Part shown: positions 14,397 to 22,902 of the stretch, in pieces
How positions within the stretch are numbered: the first letter of the stretch is position 1
Layout of the letters: each line of letters begins with the position of its first letter
Assembly: GCA_047635255.1 (NCBI GenBank)
Contig: JBLIIR010000014.1
Coordinates: 1-24,275 of the forward strand
Origin: Porticoccus sp047635255
GTDB lineage: Bacteria; Pseudomonadota; Gammaproteobacteria; Pseudomonadales; Porticoccaceae
Length of the DNA: 24,275 nt
Direction: 5' to 3'
Made by a program: the position numbers and the translations under genes
Notes under the pieces: model-generated
What the model was told of the DNA's origin: nothing
The model's database searches: none
The model's input: the letters and a program-made list of their open reading frames with translations, nothing else

Positions 14397-16682
14397 CTCA
14401 GTTTCCACTTGATCGTCTGTGGTGAAAAAATCCGACCCCATCATAGCTGTAGTGTTTAAAATTCCCCTCCCTGAGACCGAAGGTATCAATATATGTGCTG
14501 GTTTTTTTAGACCATTAAGAAAAGGCCCTACAAGACGAGCATTGGTGAGTGAGCGGATCAAACCCAGAGCTATGCTTGCAGCATCCATGTTTGGCATAAT
14601 CAATACGTTTGCTCTTCCAGTGATGTTGGTGTTATTGCAAATAGTCTCCCTGAGCGTTTCATTTAGAGCAGACATGGAATGCATTTCACCATCAATTTCA
14701 GTATGAGAAATTTCAGTGCGAAGTTTTTCCGCAGCTCGTTTCATTTTATGAGCTGACTGGTCATCATACGTTCCGTAGTTGGAGTGTGATAGTAGAGCAA
14801 CTTTTGGCGTGACGCCGCATCCTTTTACAAAATTGATCGCATCTTTTGTGATGTCAACAATCTGCTCTTCAGTGGGATTTACATTAATAAATGCATCAGC
14901 CAGAAATAGTGGCCCATCATCCAATAGTAAAATGCAGATAGATGAAACGCTGCTGTTGTCATTGCGCGGAGAAATGATACTTGTAATTTTGCTGAGATGT
15001 TGGTCATAGCGACCAGATTTTCCGCAGATTAATCCGTCAGCATCTCCCAATGCCACCATGATAGATGCAATCACTGTGTTGTCTGTATGTATTGAATTCC
15101 TTGCGGTTTCCACAGAAATGCCAGAACGCCCCACACATTTATGATAATGCCGCCAGTAATTTTCATGATGATCGCCATCCTCAGGATTAAAGATCTGCAG
15201 ATCAACATCCGGGGTGATGCGTAAGTTCATTTCTTTGATTTTACGATCAATTACAGCGGGCCGACCAATCAGTATTGGTGTGGCTATTTTTTCGTCAATA
15301 ACGCCTTGCATAGCGCGAAGTACGTCATCATTTTCACCTTCAGCATAGGCTATTCTTGGTGGGTTTTTTCGAGCTCTTTCGATCATAGGCTGCATAAACA
15401 GCTGACTACGATTGACGTAGCTATGCAGCTTGTTTCGGTATGCTCGAAGATCTTTTATTGGTCTGGTGGCAACACCACTTTCCATGGCTGCTTTGACAAC
15501 AGCTAAGGGTATCTCTTCAATAAGACGAGGATCAAATGGCTTAGGAATAAGGTAATCTGGACCAAACTTGAGATCTTCTCCGGCATAGGCTTGAGCAACT
15601 ACCGGCGAAACTTCTCGGTGAGCTAGATCGGCAATAGCCTTGACGCAAGCCTGTTTCATTTCATCATTGATTATGGTTGCCCCGCAATCTAGGGCACCCC
15701 GAAATATAAAAGGAAAACAGAGAACATTATTGACTTGATTTGGATAGTCAGAGCGGCCTGTTGCTATGATTGCATCAGGCCTAGCAGCCTTGGCTAACTC
15801 GGGCATAATCTCAGGCGTTGGGTTAGACATAGCAAGTATTAATGGATTGGGCGCCATCTTTTTGACCATATCTGCTTTTAGAATTCCTGGACCAGACAAG
15901 CCTAAAAATAGATCGGCGCTTGCTATAGCGTCATCAAGGGTTCTATCACTGGTTTCAACTGCATAATCTTCTTTCCAGGGGTTCATTCCAACCCCTCTGC
16001 CTTTGTATATGACGCCATTACGGTCAATCATTCGAACATTTTCTTTGCGCAGACCCATAGTTACAAGAAGGTTTACGCAGGCAATACTTGCCGCGCCAGC
16101 GCCAGTCACAACAATTTTTATGTCCTCTATATTTTTTTCTACGATTCGCAGACCATTATATACGGCTGCAGCCGACACAATAGCTGTCCCATGTTGATCA
16201 TCATGGAAAACAGGTATGTTCATTCGCTCTCTTAATTTCTGCTCAATAAGAAAGCATTCAGGGGCTTTAATATCTTCTAGGTTGATGCCACCAAAAGTGG
16301 GCTCAAGTGAGGCAACGATATCTATGAATTTATCTGTATCAAGCTCGTCAATTTCGATATCAAATACATCGATATTGGCAAATTTTTTAAATAAAACTGC
16401 CTTTCCTTCCATCACAGGTTTCGATGCTAGGGGTCCTATGTCTCCAAGACCCAAAACTGCGGTTCCATTGGTGATCACACCGACAAGATTACCACGAGCA
16501 GTAACTTTATCTACGTCTGCAGGATTTTTTACAATATAACCACAGGCGTAAGCTACTCCTGGTGAGTATGCCATGGCTAGATCGCGTGCATTAGCCATTG
16601 GTTTGGTGGGTCGGATTTCCAGTTTTCCTGGCGAGGGTTCCATGTGATAGCGAAGAGATCTTTCTTTGAATGAATCGTCCAT
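14391..16682 (-). CDS. maeB: NADP-dependent malic enzyme with phosphotransacetylase-like C-domain
   Basis: It decarboxylates malate to pyruvate, making NADPH. The 763-residue length is the standard two-domain MaeB. The N-terminal malic domain contains AMAYSPGVAYAC and TNGTAVLGLGDIGPLA. The nucleotide-binding domain has VVTGAGAASIACVNLL (about 188-204) and ATGRSDYPNQVNN. The C-terminal domain, from about residue 430, is related to phosphate acetyltransferase (RIAYAEGENDDVLRAM ... SVSGRGILNTTAMMGSDFF); in E. coli it mediates acetyl-CoA control rather than catalysis. GAGAAAG precedes the ATG. It is a single-gene unit, convergent with slyX and divergent from the ferredoxin gene. Confidence 0.95.
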   Translation of the reverse strand: MDDSFKERSLRYHMEPSPGKLEIRPTKPMANARDLAMAYSPGVAYACGYIVKNPADVDKVTARGNLVGVITNGTAVLGLGDIGPLASKPVMEGKAVLFKKFANIDVFDIEIDELDTDKFIDIVASLEPTFGGINLEDIKAPECFLIEQKLRERMNIPVFHDDQHGTAIVSAAAVYNGLRIVEKNIEDIKIVVTGAGAASIACVNLLVTMGLRKENVRMIDRNGVIYKGRGVGMNPWKEDYAVETSDRTLDDAIASADLFLGLSGPGILKADMVKKMAPNPLILAMSNPTPEIMPELAKAARPDAIIATGRSDYPNQVNNVLCFPFIFRGALDCGATIINDEMKQACVKAIADLAHREVSPVVAQAYAGEDLKFGPDYLIPKPFDPRLIEEIPLAVVKAAMESGVATRPIKDLRAYRNKLHSYVNRSQLFMQPMIERARKNPPRIAYAEGENDDVLRAMQGVIDEKIATPILIGRPAVIDRKIKEMNLRITPDVDLQIFNPEDGDHHENYWRHYHKCVGRSGISVETARNSIHTDNTVIASIMVALGDADGLICGKSGRYDQHLSKITSIISPRNDNSSVSSICILLLDDGPLFLADAFINVNPTEEQIVDITKDAINFVKGCGVTPKVALLSHSNYGTYDDQSAHKMKRAAEKLRTEISHTEIDGEMHSMSALNETLRETICNNTNITGRANVLIMPNMDAASIALGLIRSLTNARLVGPFLNGLKKPAHILIPSVSGRGILNTTAMMGSDFFTTDDQVETES

Positions 16683-16892
16683 CGTTCTTTCTCGTAATTT
16701 AAGGATCAGGGTGATTTTTGGGTTAAATTCTAATACCCTGAGAATCGGATATTCTAACGCGAGAGTGAATATTATTCCTAAGAAAATTGTCTTATTCTAA
16801 TTTTAATTATTGAGTTACTGGGGGTTATGCTTTAAATATTGATTTATGATGTAAGCAGTAACGTTATCAACAACAGGTACGAGGTAAAAAGT

Positions 16893-17111
16893 ATGCCGCT
16901 TATCCATTATATTGAATCTAATGGTGACGAATATGAGGCCGAGGTAGCTCTTGTTGATTCGGTGATGCAGGGCGCAGTAGACGCTATGATTGACGGAATT
17001 TTAGCCGAATGCGGAGACAAGTGTCGTTGCGGGGCGTGCCACTGTTATGTCGATGAAGATTTGGTGGGTAGAGTAGGGGAAGCGAGTGATGCAGAAAAAA
17101 TCATGCTATAA
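16893..17111 (+). CDS. [2Fe-2S] adrenodoxin-type ferredoxin, truncated by in-frame TAA
   Basis: The open frame gives 72 residues from an ATG with a good GAGG ribosome site. Residues 1-39 match the N-terminal half of vertebrate/bacterial adrenodoxin-type ferredoxins. C40-x5-C46-x2-C49, in AECGDKCRCGACHCYV, supplies three of four cluster ligands. Two further Cys (44 and 51) are extra. The frame stops at TAA 17109-17111 just after AEKIML, where intact relatives continue. The missing part, including the fourth ligand, is encoded immediately downstream in the same frame (next entry). As translated here the protein cannot hold a normal cluster. It is divergent from maeB and converges with rnt. The electron partners (for example a P450 or a ring hydroxylase) are not visible nearby. 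Confidence 0.85.
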   Translation: MPLIHYIESNGDEYEAEVALVDSVMQGAVDAMIDGILAECGDKCRCGACHCYVDEDLVGRVGEASDAEKIML

Positions 17112-17258
17112 ATGGTTGTTGACCCCCAGATCAATAGTCGACTGAGCTGTCAAATAGTAGCAACTAAAGAGTTAGACGGATTGGTGGTTAGACTACCTAA
17201 ATCGCAGATATTGATTAATCTAAACCTGTTTAGAGAGCTTCCAGCATGTTTTGTGTAG
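17112..17258 (+). pseudogene. Detached C-terminal part of the ferredoxin, in frame after TAA
   Basis: Directly after the TAA, and in the same frame, bases 17112-17201 encode a recognisable ferredoxin end: MVVDPQINSRLSCQIVATK, then ELDGLVVRLPKSQ. Cys86 (codon 17148-17150) is the fourth cluster ligand. Counting the stop as one residue, C49-x36-C86 matches the family spacing exactly, so one sense codon has become TAA with no insertion or deletion. The frame runs on to TAG at 17256-17258, about 15 residues past the usual end. It could be a recent nonsense mutation, a sequence error, or readthrough. Confidence 0.85.
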
Positions 17259-17270
17259 ATGATTTTCTAG

Positions 17271-17882
17271 TTACTCCCAGCCCCCGAGCTCTCTCCATTT
17301 ATTGACGACCTTGCAGAATAATTCTGCAGTTCTTTCTGCGTCATATAGCGCAGAATGAGCCTCGCTGTTATCAAACTCTATGTCTGCAACCTTGCATGCT
17401 TTCGCTAAAACGGTTTGACCGTAAGCTAGGCCGCCTAATGTAGCTGTGTCAAAACATGAAAAACTATGGAATGGGCTTTGCTTGATATTATTTCGCTTGG
17501 CAGCGCTGTTTAAAAAACTGAGATCAAAATGAGCATTATGGCCAACCAGAACAGCTCTACTACAGCGAGCTTCTTTGGTTACATCACGAATTTCTTGAAA
17601 AAATAAATTTAATACTTCCTCTTCATCCAGGGCTATACGGTAAGGGTCATTTGGGTCAATTCCTGTTATATCGAGTGCGGCTTGCTCAATATTTGATCCT
17701 TCAAATGGAATCACCGAGTGTAAAATATTACAGTCTGGCCTCAATATGCCTTCATCATCAATGGAGAGAGTGACGGCCCCAATTTCTAAGAGGGCGTCTG
17801 TTTCGGAATTAAAACCACCTGTTTCCACATCGACTACAACAGGCAAGAAGCCCCTAAATCTGTCCGACATTAATTGATGCAT
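17271..17882 (-). CDS. rnt: Ribonuclease T
   Basis: A DEDDh 3'-5' exonuclease that trims the 3' ends of tRNAs and other stable RNAs. The 203 residues show Exo I VVDVETGGFNSETDALLEIG (Asp18, Glu20), Exo II GHNAHFDLSFLNSAA, and Exo III with His176 and Asp181 in AHSALYDAERTAELF, ending in KWRELGGWE as in enteric RNase T. Length is close to E. coli (215). The first Met (17882) or Met5 may be the start; neither has a clear ribosome site. It lies 27 bases after pyrC on the same strand, a pyrC-rnt order also known in Pseudomonas. Confidence 0.95.
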   Translation of the reverse strand: MHQLMSDRFRGFLPVVVDVETGGFNSETDALLEIGAVTLSIDDEGILRPDCNILHSVIPFEGSNIEQAALDITGIDPNDPYRIALDEEEVLNLFFQEIRDVTKEARCSRAVLVGHNAHFDLSFLNSAAKRNNIKQSPFHSFSCFDTATLGGLAYGQTVLAKACKVADIEFDNSEAHSALYDAERTAELFCKVVNKWRELGGWE

Positions 17883-17909
17883 GAGTCCCCACTTAAGTTA
17901 GTTGTTGGG

Positions 17910-18971
17910 CTATGTTACTTGCCATTGTCTCATTTCACCTGCCCCAAGCGGGGTGATTGTATTTTTCATGAAAGGTAATTTAGTAGGATTTTTCCAGGGC
18001 ATTTTTTTTAGCGTGATAGTATCGATATTGCGAGGGACCCCATAGAAGTCCGGACCATGATGGCTAGCAAAACCTTCAAGTTTATCAAGAGCTCCAGCTA
18101 GCTCAAAGGCTTCTGCATAGAACTCAATGGCTGCATGATTTGAGTAACAGCCGGCGCAACCGCATGCATTTTCTTTGCTGCATGTTGTATGTGGCGCGGA
18201 ATCAGTTCCAAGAAAAAATCTAGGATCGCCGCTAGTAGCCGCAGCAATTAGTGCTTTTTGGTGGACATCTCGCTTCAGGATAGGCAAGCAGTAGTAATGA
18301 GGCTTAATGCCACCTGCAAGCATGTGGTTGCGGTTATATAGAAGATGTTGCGGGGTAATGGTTGCAGCCAACCCATGAGGTCTTTCAGCTACAAATTGTG
18401 CACCTTCCTTTGAGGAAATATGCTCAAGAACAATACTGAGTTCGGGAAAATTATGGATTAGTTTTTGTAACTGTTGATCTATAAAAACAGCCTCGCGATC
18501 AAAAATATCAACGTTATGGTCATTAACTTCGCCATGAAGCAGCAAGGGTATTGCTTCTTTTTCCATCTGTGAGAGAACGGAGGCGATGTTGCTTAGTTTT
18601 GTGACCCCTGAATCAGAATTTGTTGTGACGCCAGCAGGATAGTATTTGCATGCGAAGATTTGACCAGAGGCTTTAGCTTGGCTGATTTCTTCTGGCTTTG
18701 TATTGTCAGTAAGGTATAAGACCATCATGGGCTGCCACAATGAACCAGTCGGCCGGCTCTCTAAGATACGATTACGGTAAGCTATAGCTTGCTTGGTATT
18801 CGTCACTGGTGGGTTTAAATTGGGCATGACAACAGATCTGCCGAAGTATCGTGCAGCGTCTGGCACAGTATGAATTAATGCTTCATTGTCTCGCAAATGA
18901 ACATGCCAATCATCTGGTCGAGTTATTGTTAGTTGCATTTTATTTGTCATGTTTTCTGCGTTTCTGATCAT
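17910..18971 (-). CDS. pyrC: Dihydroorotase, E. coli (type II) class
   Basis: It closes carbamoyl-aspartate to dihydroorotate in pyrimidine synthesis. The 353-residue metalloenzyme has the zinc ligands His23 and His25 in DDWHVHLRD, the carboxylated Lys109 in FACKYYPAG, His146 in LLLHGEV, His184 in LEHISS and the catalytic Asp257 in LGTDSAPHT. The CGCAGCYSN stretch is also characteristic of this class. Three candidate starts exist (Met1, Met8, Met12); conservation begins near LTITRPDDWH, so a start at 18950 or 18938 is as likely as 18971. It is divergent from argG, and no obvious ArgR or other operator was found in that gap. Confidence 0.95.
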   Translation of the reverse strand: MIRNAENMTNKMQLTITRPDDWHVHLRDNEALIHTVPDAARYFGRSVVMPNLNPPVTNTKQAIAYRNRILESRPTGSLWQPMMVLYLTDNTKPEEISQAKASGQIFACKYYPAGVTTNSDSGVTKLSNIASVLSQMEKEAIPLLLHGEVNDHNVDIFDREAVFIDQQLQKLIHNFPELSIVLEHISSKEGAQFVAERPHGLAATITPQHLLYNRNHMLAGGIKPHYYCLPILKRDVHQKALIAAATSGDPRFFLGTDSAPHTTCSKENACGCAGCYSNHAAIEFYAEAFELAGALDKLEGFASHHGPDFYGVPRNIDTITLKKMPWKNPTKLPFMKNTITPLGAGEMRQWQVT

Positions 18972-19174
18972 TTTTTAGTTAGAGTCGGTACTGAATGCTA
19001 CCGGAATCTAGATATGCTTTATAGTAAATAGCACATAATTATAACCTTTCTTATTAGCATGCTTGTTGTTTTCTGTGTTTATTGTCGCTTGTTTGTTGTG
19101 AAACTTGCCAGCAGCATATTAGAATAGTGAGTATTTGTGGTTGTCAAAGTTGTCTAATCAGGAGTTTATTTATA

Positions 19175-20395
19175 GTGTCCGATATTAAGAAGGTGGTTTT
19201 AGCTTACTCTGGAGGTCTTGATACCTCAGTAATTGTCAAATGGCTGCAAGAAACATATCAATGTGAGGTGGTAACTTTTACAGCCGATATTGGCCAAGGC
19301 GAGGAAGTGGAGCCTGCAAGGCTCAAAGCTGAAGCTTTAGGTGTTAAAGAGATCTATATAGATGATTTACGTGAAGAGTTTGTTCGCGATTACGTATTTC
19401 CCATGTTTCGTGCAAATGCTATTTATGAGGGCGAATACTTGCTGGGCACTTCAATTGCGCGCCCTCTAATTGCCAAGCGATTAATTGAGATTGCTAACGA
19501 AGTAGGCGCTGATGCCATATCTCATGGCGCAACAGGCAAGGGGAATGATCAGGTGCGTTTCGAGCTAGGTGCTTATGCTTTAAAGCCAGGAATTAAAGTG
19601 ATCGCCCCGTGGCGTGAATGGGATTTGAGCTCAAGAGAAAAACTGATGGATTACTGTGAAGCCCATCAAATCCCTGTTGATTTTTCTGGGAAAAAGAAAA
19701 AATCACCTTACTCAATGGATGCAAATTTACTGCATATTTCGTATGAAGGTGGGGTTTTAGAAGATCCGTGGGTGGAGTCAGAAGAGGATATGTGGCGCTG
19801 GACGGTTTCTCCAGAGAAGGCGCCTGAAAAGCCTACTTACATAGAGATCAGTTACGAAAAAGGGGATATTGTTGCAATTAATGACCAGTCTATGTCTCCG
19901 GCAGAAGTGCTAACCTATTTAAATAAAGTGGGTGGCGACAACGGTATAGGCAGGCTGGATATAGTTGAAAATCGTTATATTGGCATGAAGTCTCGTGGTT
20001 GCTATGAAACCCCAGGCGGTACAATTATGTTGCGTGCGCATAGGGCCATTGAATCACTCACCTTAGATCGCGAATCGGCGCATCTGAAAGACAGCCTGAT
20101 GCCTAAATATGCAGAGGTTGTTTATAACGGATACTGGTGGTCACCAGAACGCTCAATGCTTCAGGGGCTGATCGATACTACACAGGATGTAGTTAACGGA
20201 ACCGTGCGATTGAAGTTATACAAAGGCAATGTTGTTGTAGTGGGTCGCAAGTCGGAAGACAGTTTATTCGATGAAAAAATTGCCACCTTCGAGGACGATG
20301 ATGGAGCTTACGATCAAAAAGATGCTGAGGGCTTTATAAAGTTGAATGCATTACGCCTAAGGATTGCTGCAAATAAGGGTCGAAAACTAGGCTGA
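19175..20395 (+). CDS. argG: Argininosuccinate synthase
   Basis: It joins citrulline and aspartate using ATP, the penultimate step of arginine synthesis, acting on the product of argF. The 406-residue protein opens with MSDIKKVVLAYSGGLDTSV (the ATP-pyrophosphatase P-loop SGGLDTS) and contains SHGATGKGNDQVRFE, PWREWDLSSREKLMDYC and KSRGCYETPGGTI. I chose the GTG at 19175: AGGAG lies at good spacing, the conserved N-terminus begins there, and the length matches the family (about 400). The frame is open back to 19082, but that 31-residue extension is unlike argininosuccinate synthase. argH is not in the window. Confidence 0.96.
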   Translation: MSDIKKVVLAYSGGLDTSVIVKWLQETYQCEVVTFTADIGQGEEVEPARLKAEALGVKEIYIDDLREEFVRDYVFPMFRANAIYEGEYLLGTSIARPLIAKRLIEIANEVGADAISHGATGKGNDQVRFELGAYALKPGIKVIAPWREWDLSSREKLMDYCEAHQIPVDFSGKKKKSPYSMDANLLHISYEGGVLEDPWVESEEDMWRWTVSPEKAPEKPTYIEISYEKGDIVAINDQSMSPAEVLTYLNKVGGDNGIGRLDIVENRYIGMKSRGCYETPGGTIMLRAHRAIESLTLDRESAHLKDSLMPKYAEVVYNGYWWSPERSMLQGLIDTTQDVVNGTVRLKLYKGNVVVVGRKSEDSLFDEKIATFEDDDGAYDQKDAEGFIKLNALRLRIAANKGRKLG

Positions 20396-20458
20396 TATTT
20401 ACAGTAAGATCAATTCCTAGGCTGTTTAAAAAGTATTTAGCCGGAGAAAATTCAAGAT

Positions 20459-20848
20459 ATGCGCTTACTACATACCATGTTGCGTGTTGGAGATCTCAAT
20501 CGATCTGTGTATTTCTACACTAATATTCTAGGCATGAAGTTGCTGAGAACGAAAGATTATCCTGAAGGTGAATTCACATTAGCTTTTTTGGGTTATGACG
20601 ACGAATTAGCTAGTACTGTTCTTGAGTTAACCCATAACTGGAATATAGACCATTACAACCTAGGCGATGGATATGGGCATATTGCTATTGGGGTGCGAGA
20701 TATCTATAGCGCTTGTGAGCAGATAAGAGCTTCTGGTGGGGTTATTGTGCGTGAACCCGGACCCATGAAGCATGGCAGTACCCTGTTAGCTTTTGTAGAA
20801 GATCCTGATGGCTATAAAATAGAGTTATTATCCGAAGATGAAGCATAA
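20459..20848 (+). CDS. gloA: Lactoylglutathione lyase (glyoxalase I)
   Basis: It isomerises the methylglyoxal-glutathione hemithioacetal to S-lactoylglutathione. The 129-residue vicinal-oxygen-chelate protein carries the four metal ligands: His5 in LLHTMLRV, a Glu in TVLELTHNW, the His in GDGYGHIAIGV, and a Glu in GYKIELLSE. The repeats LRVGDLNRSVYFYTNILGMKLL and IAIGVRDIYSACEQI are the paired modules. Length is like the short bacterial nickel-type enzyme (135). GGAG precedes the ATG. It follows argG by 63 bases and precedes the aminotransferase by 18, so transcription may be shared. Confidence 0.94.
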   Translation: MRLLHTMLRVGDLNRSVYFYTNILGMKLLRTKDYPEGEFTLAFLGYDDELASTVLELTHNWNIDHYNLGDGYGHIAIGVRDIYSACEQIRASGGVIVREPGPMKHGSTLLAFVEDPDGYKIELLSEDEA

Positions 20849-20866
20849 CTATCTGGTGGGTATTGA

Positions 20867-21724
20867 ATGAGTATAGTTTTTTTGAATCATGCTTATCTTC
20901 CTGCAGAGGAAGCTAAAATATCACCAATGGATAGAGGGTTTCTATTTGGGGACAGTATTTATGAGGTGTTGCCCTCATACAACGGCGAGATAATTGGATT
21001 TAACCTTCACATCAATCGCTTGAATAGGAATATGTCTGCAATAGGCATTAGATTGGAATGGTCTCATGACGAATGGATAAAGGTGTGTAAAGCCCTTCTT
21101 GAAAAGAATGGTCTTGGTAATTTGGGTATTTACTTACAAGTAAGTCGGGGCACAGCTCCTGTACGCTCGCATGCTTATACAACAGATATTGATCCAACAA
21201 TTTTTGCTTTTTCTTTTGAAATTACTCCGGAGCAGCCGGCAAGCAAGTCGAAGGTGACCCCTTACAGAGTGGCTACAAGCCTTGATCTTCGGTGGGCTCG
21301 TTGTCAAATTAAGTCTACGGCATTATTAGGCAATGTTATGCATTTCCAACATGGACATCAAAAAGGTTTTAACGAGACGCTGCTTTATAATGATCACAAT
21401 GAATTGACAGAGGGCAGCACCTGTAATGCCTATATCGTTAAAAATGGGGTAATCTCTACACCACCACTAGATAACCACATTTTACCAGGAGTTACTCGAC
21501 ACATCTTACTGGATCTTTTGCGAAGAAATGACTCCATGCAAATTGAGGAGCGAGTTATTTTAATGGATGAGGTGTTTGCTGCTGACGAGGTTTGGGTGAC
21601 TAGCTCTTCTAAAGAGATAATCCCAGTTATTGAAGTTGACGGCAAGACAATCGGAAACGGTGAGGTTGGAGATGTATGGTTGGCCGCACAAAAAGTTTAC
21701 TCTATCGGGAAAAGAGGCTATTAA
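20867..21724 (+). CDS. PLP class IV aminotransferase, probably D-amino-acid aminotransferase
   Basis: A 285-residue class IV fold protein. It has ISPMDRGFLFGDSIYEVLPSY at the N-terminus (the arginine and Gly residues of the family), the Schiff-base Lys149 in CQIKSTALLGNV, GFNETLLYND-HNELTEGSTCNAYIV with the PLP-phosphate region, LPGVTRHILLDLL, and EVWVTSSSKEIIPV. The N-terminal motif and the short length favour D-amino-acid (D-alanine) aminotransferase over branched-chain IlvE or aminodeoxychorismate lyase. The alanine racemase gene follows after 83 bases, which fits a joint role in D-Ala/D-Glu metabolism for peptidoglycan. Substrate is inferred, not proven. Confidence 0.85.
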   Translation: MSIVFLNHAYLPAEEAKISPMDRGFLFGDSIYEVLPSYNGEIIGFNLHINRLNRNMSAIGIRLEWSHDEWIKVCKALLEKNGLGNLGIYLQVSRGTAPVRSHAYTTDIDPTIFAFSFEITPEQPASKSKVTPYRVATSLDLRWARCQIKSTALLGNVMHFQHGHQKGFNETLLYNDHNELTEGSTCNAYIVKNGVISTPPLDNHILPGVTRHILLDLLRRNDSMQIEERVILMDEVFAADEVWVTSSSKEIIPVIEVDGKTIGNGEVGDVWLAAQKVYSIGKRGY

Positions 21725-21807
21725 GATAGTTAGTTTTTCTATTTTTATGTAAGCTCGTTTATGCGATCAGTGTCGATAAATGGCTGCGAAGGAGTGTTAC
21801 CCGCATT

Positions 21808-22902
21808 ATGTCTCGTCCCACTAAAGCATTAATTGATCTGGATGCATTGAGATATAATTGCAGCCTAGCGAACAGTCTGTCTCCTTGCTCTAAAACGATG
21901 GCAGTTATCAAGGCTGACGCATATGGACATGGTGCCTTAGCTGTTGCTCAAGCTCTTAAAGGTGTTGTGGCAGCTTTTGGCGTTGCTTCGACAGAAGAGG
22001 CTGTCGAGCTTCGCGACGGTGGAGTGAAAAATCCAATTCATTTACTTGAAGGCACATTTTCTGATGATGAGGTTATGCTCGCCTCAGAATATGGATTTTC
22101 TCTTTCATTGGTCAATGAGAGCCAAAAACGAGCCATACTTGACGCCAAGCTTCCTTCCCCGTTAGATGTTTGGATTGATGTTGATACAGGAATGCATCGT
22201 CTTGGCATAGCCCCAAAAGATTTGCTAACCACCTATCAAGAGCTGTTGGCTTCAAGCAATGTGACAAAAAATATTGTTTTGGCCACCCACTTTGCTTGTG
22301 CTGATGATGCAAGTAATGACTTCACGGCAATACAGTTAGCTTGCATTAATGAAGCAATGAATGGGCTCTATGCGCCTACCAGTTTTGCTAATTCAGCAGG
22401 GTTGCTGGACTGGCCAGAAACGAGATCAGACTGGAATCGATTGGGTCTCATGCTTTATGGAAGTTCACCATTTGCATCACATCAGGATGAAGCTGCTACC
22501 TTGCAACCAGTAATGACACTAAGATCTGAAGTTATTGCTCTTCGTTCTATCGAAGTCGAAGAAACGGTTGGCTATGCCGCCACTTGGACAGCCCGCCGTC
22601 AGACAATTATTGCTACTGTGGCAATAGGGTATGGCGATGGCTATCCCCTTAGCGCATCAAATGGTACGCCGGTATTGATTCGCGGACAACGATGCCCCTT
22701 AGCTGGCCGGGTCTCCATGGATATGATTACAGTAGATGTAACAGACCTTCCGTCTGTAGAGATGGGAGATGAGGTTATTCTTTGGGGAAAAGAGCTTTCT
22801 GTTAATGAGATTGCCGAAAGTTCTGGCACCATTAGTTATGAATTATTCGCACGGATGCCTTCTCGCACCCCTCGATTTTATACGGAAGATTATACTAGGT
22901 AA
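21808..22902 (+). CDS. alr: Alanine racemase
   Basis: It interconverts L- and D-alanine for peptidoglycan. The 364-residue PLP barrel enzyme has Lys35 in AVIKADAYGHG (PLP Schiff base), HFACADD in the barrel, the catalytic Tyr256 in ETVGYAATWTA, AIGYGDGYPLS, and the C-terminal GRVSMDMITVDVTDL and SYELFARMPSR(T)PR. Length is typical. A GGAG lies about 13 bases before the ATG, somewhat far. Whether it is the biosynthetic (Alr) or catabolic (DadX) form cannot be read directly; no dadA is near, so Alr is favoured. Its last 8 bases overlap the 3' end of convergent purC. Confidence 0.95.
   Translation: MSRPTKALIDLDALRYNCSLANSLSPCSKTMAVIKADAYGHGALAVAQALKGVVAAFGVASTEEAVELRDGGVKNPIHLLEGTFSDDEVMLASEYGFSLSLVNESQKRAILDAKLPSPLDVWIDVDTGMHRLGIAPKDLLTTYQELLASSNVTKNIVLATHFACADDASNDFTAIQLACINEAMNGLYAPTSFANSAGLLDWPETRSDWNRLGLMLYGSSPFASHQDEAATLQPVMTLRSEVIALRSIEVEETVGYAATWTARRQTIIATVAIGYGDGYPLSASNGTPVLIRGQRCPLAGRVSMDMITVDVTDLPSVEMGDEVILWGKELSVNEIAESSGTISYELFARMPSRTPRFYTEDYTR

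Noticed and set aside
16216..16539. 107-codon open frame antisense to maeB
   Set aside because: A shadow of a long, strongly conserved gene, with low-complexity Ser-rich sequence.
16730..16765. AGAAT-5-ATTCT repeat upstream of maeB as a possible Fur site
   Set aside because: The spacing does not match the 7-1-7 Fur pattern, unlike the strong box at 10148.
17109..17111. Recoding of the ferredoxin stop as selenocysteine or pyrrolysine
   Set aside because: The codon is TAA, not TGA or TAG, and no insertion element or partner genes are visible.
19082..19174. N-terminal extension of argG
   Set aside because: The 31 extra residues are Cys-rich and unlike the family; the GTG at 19175 has a clear ribosome site and conserved start.
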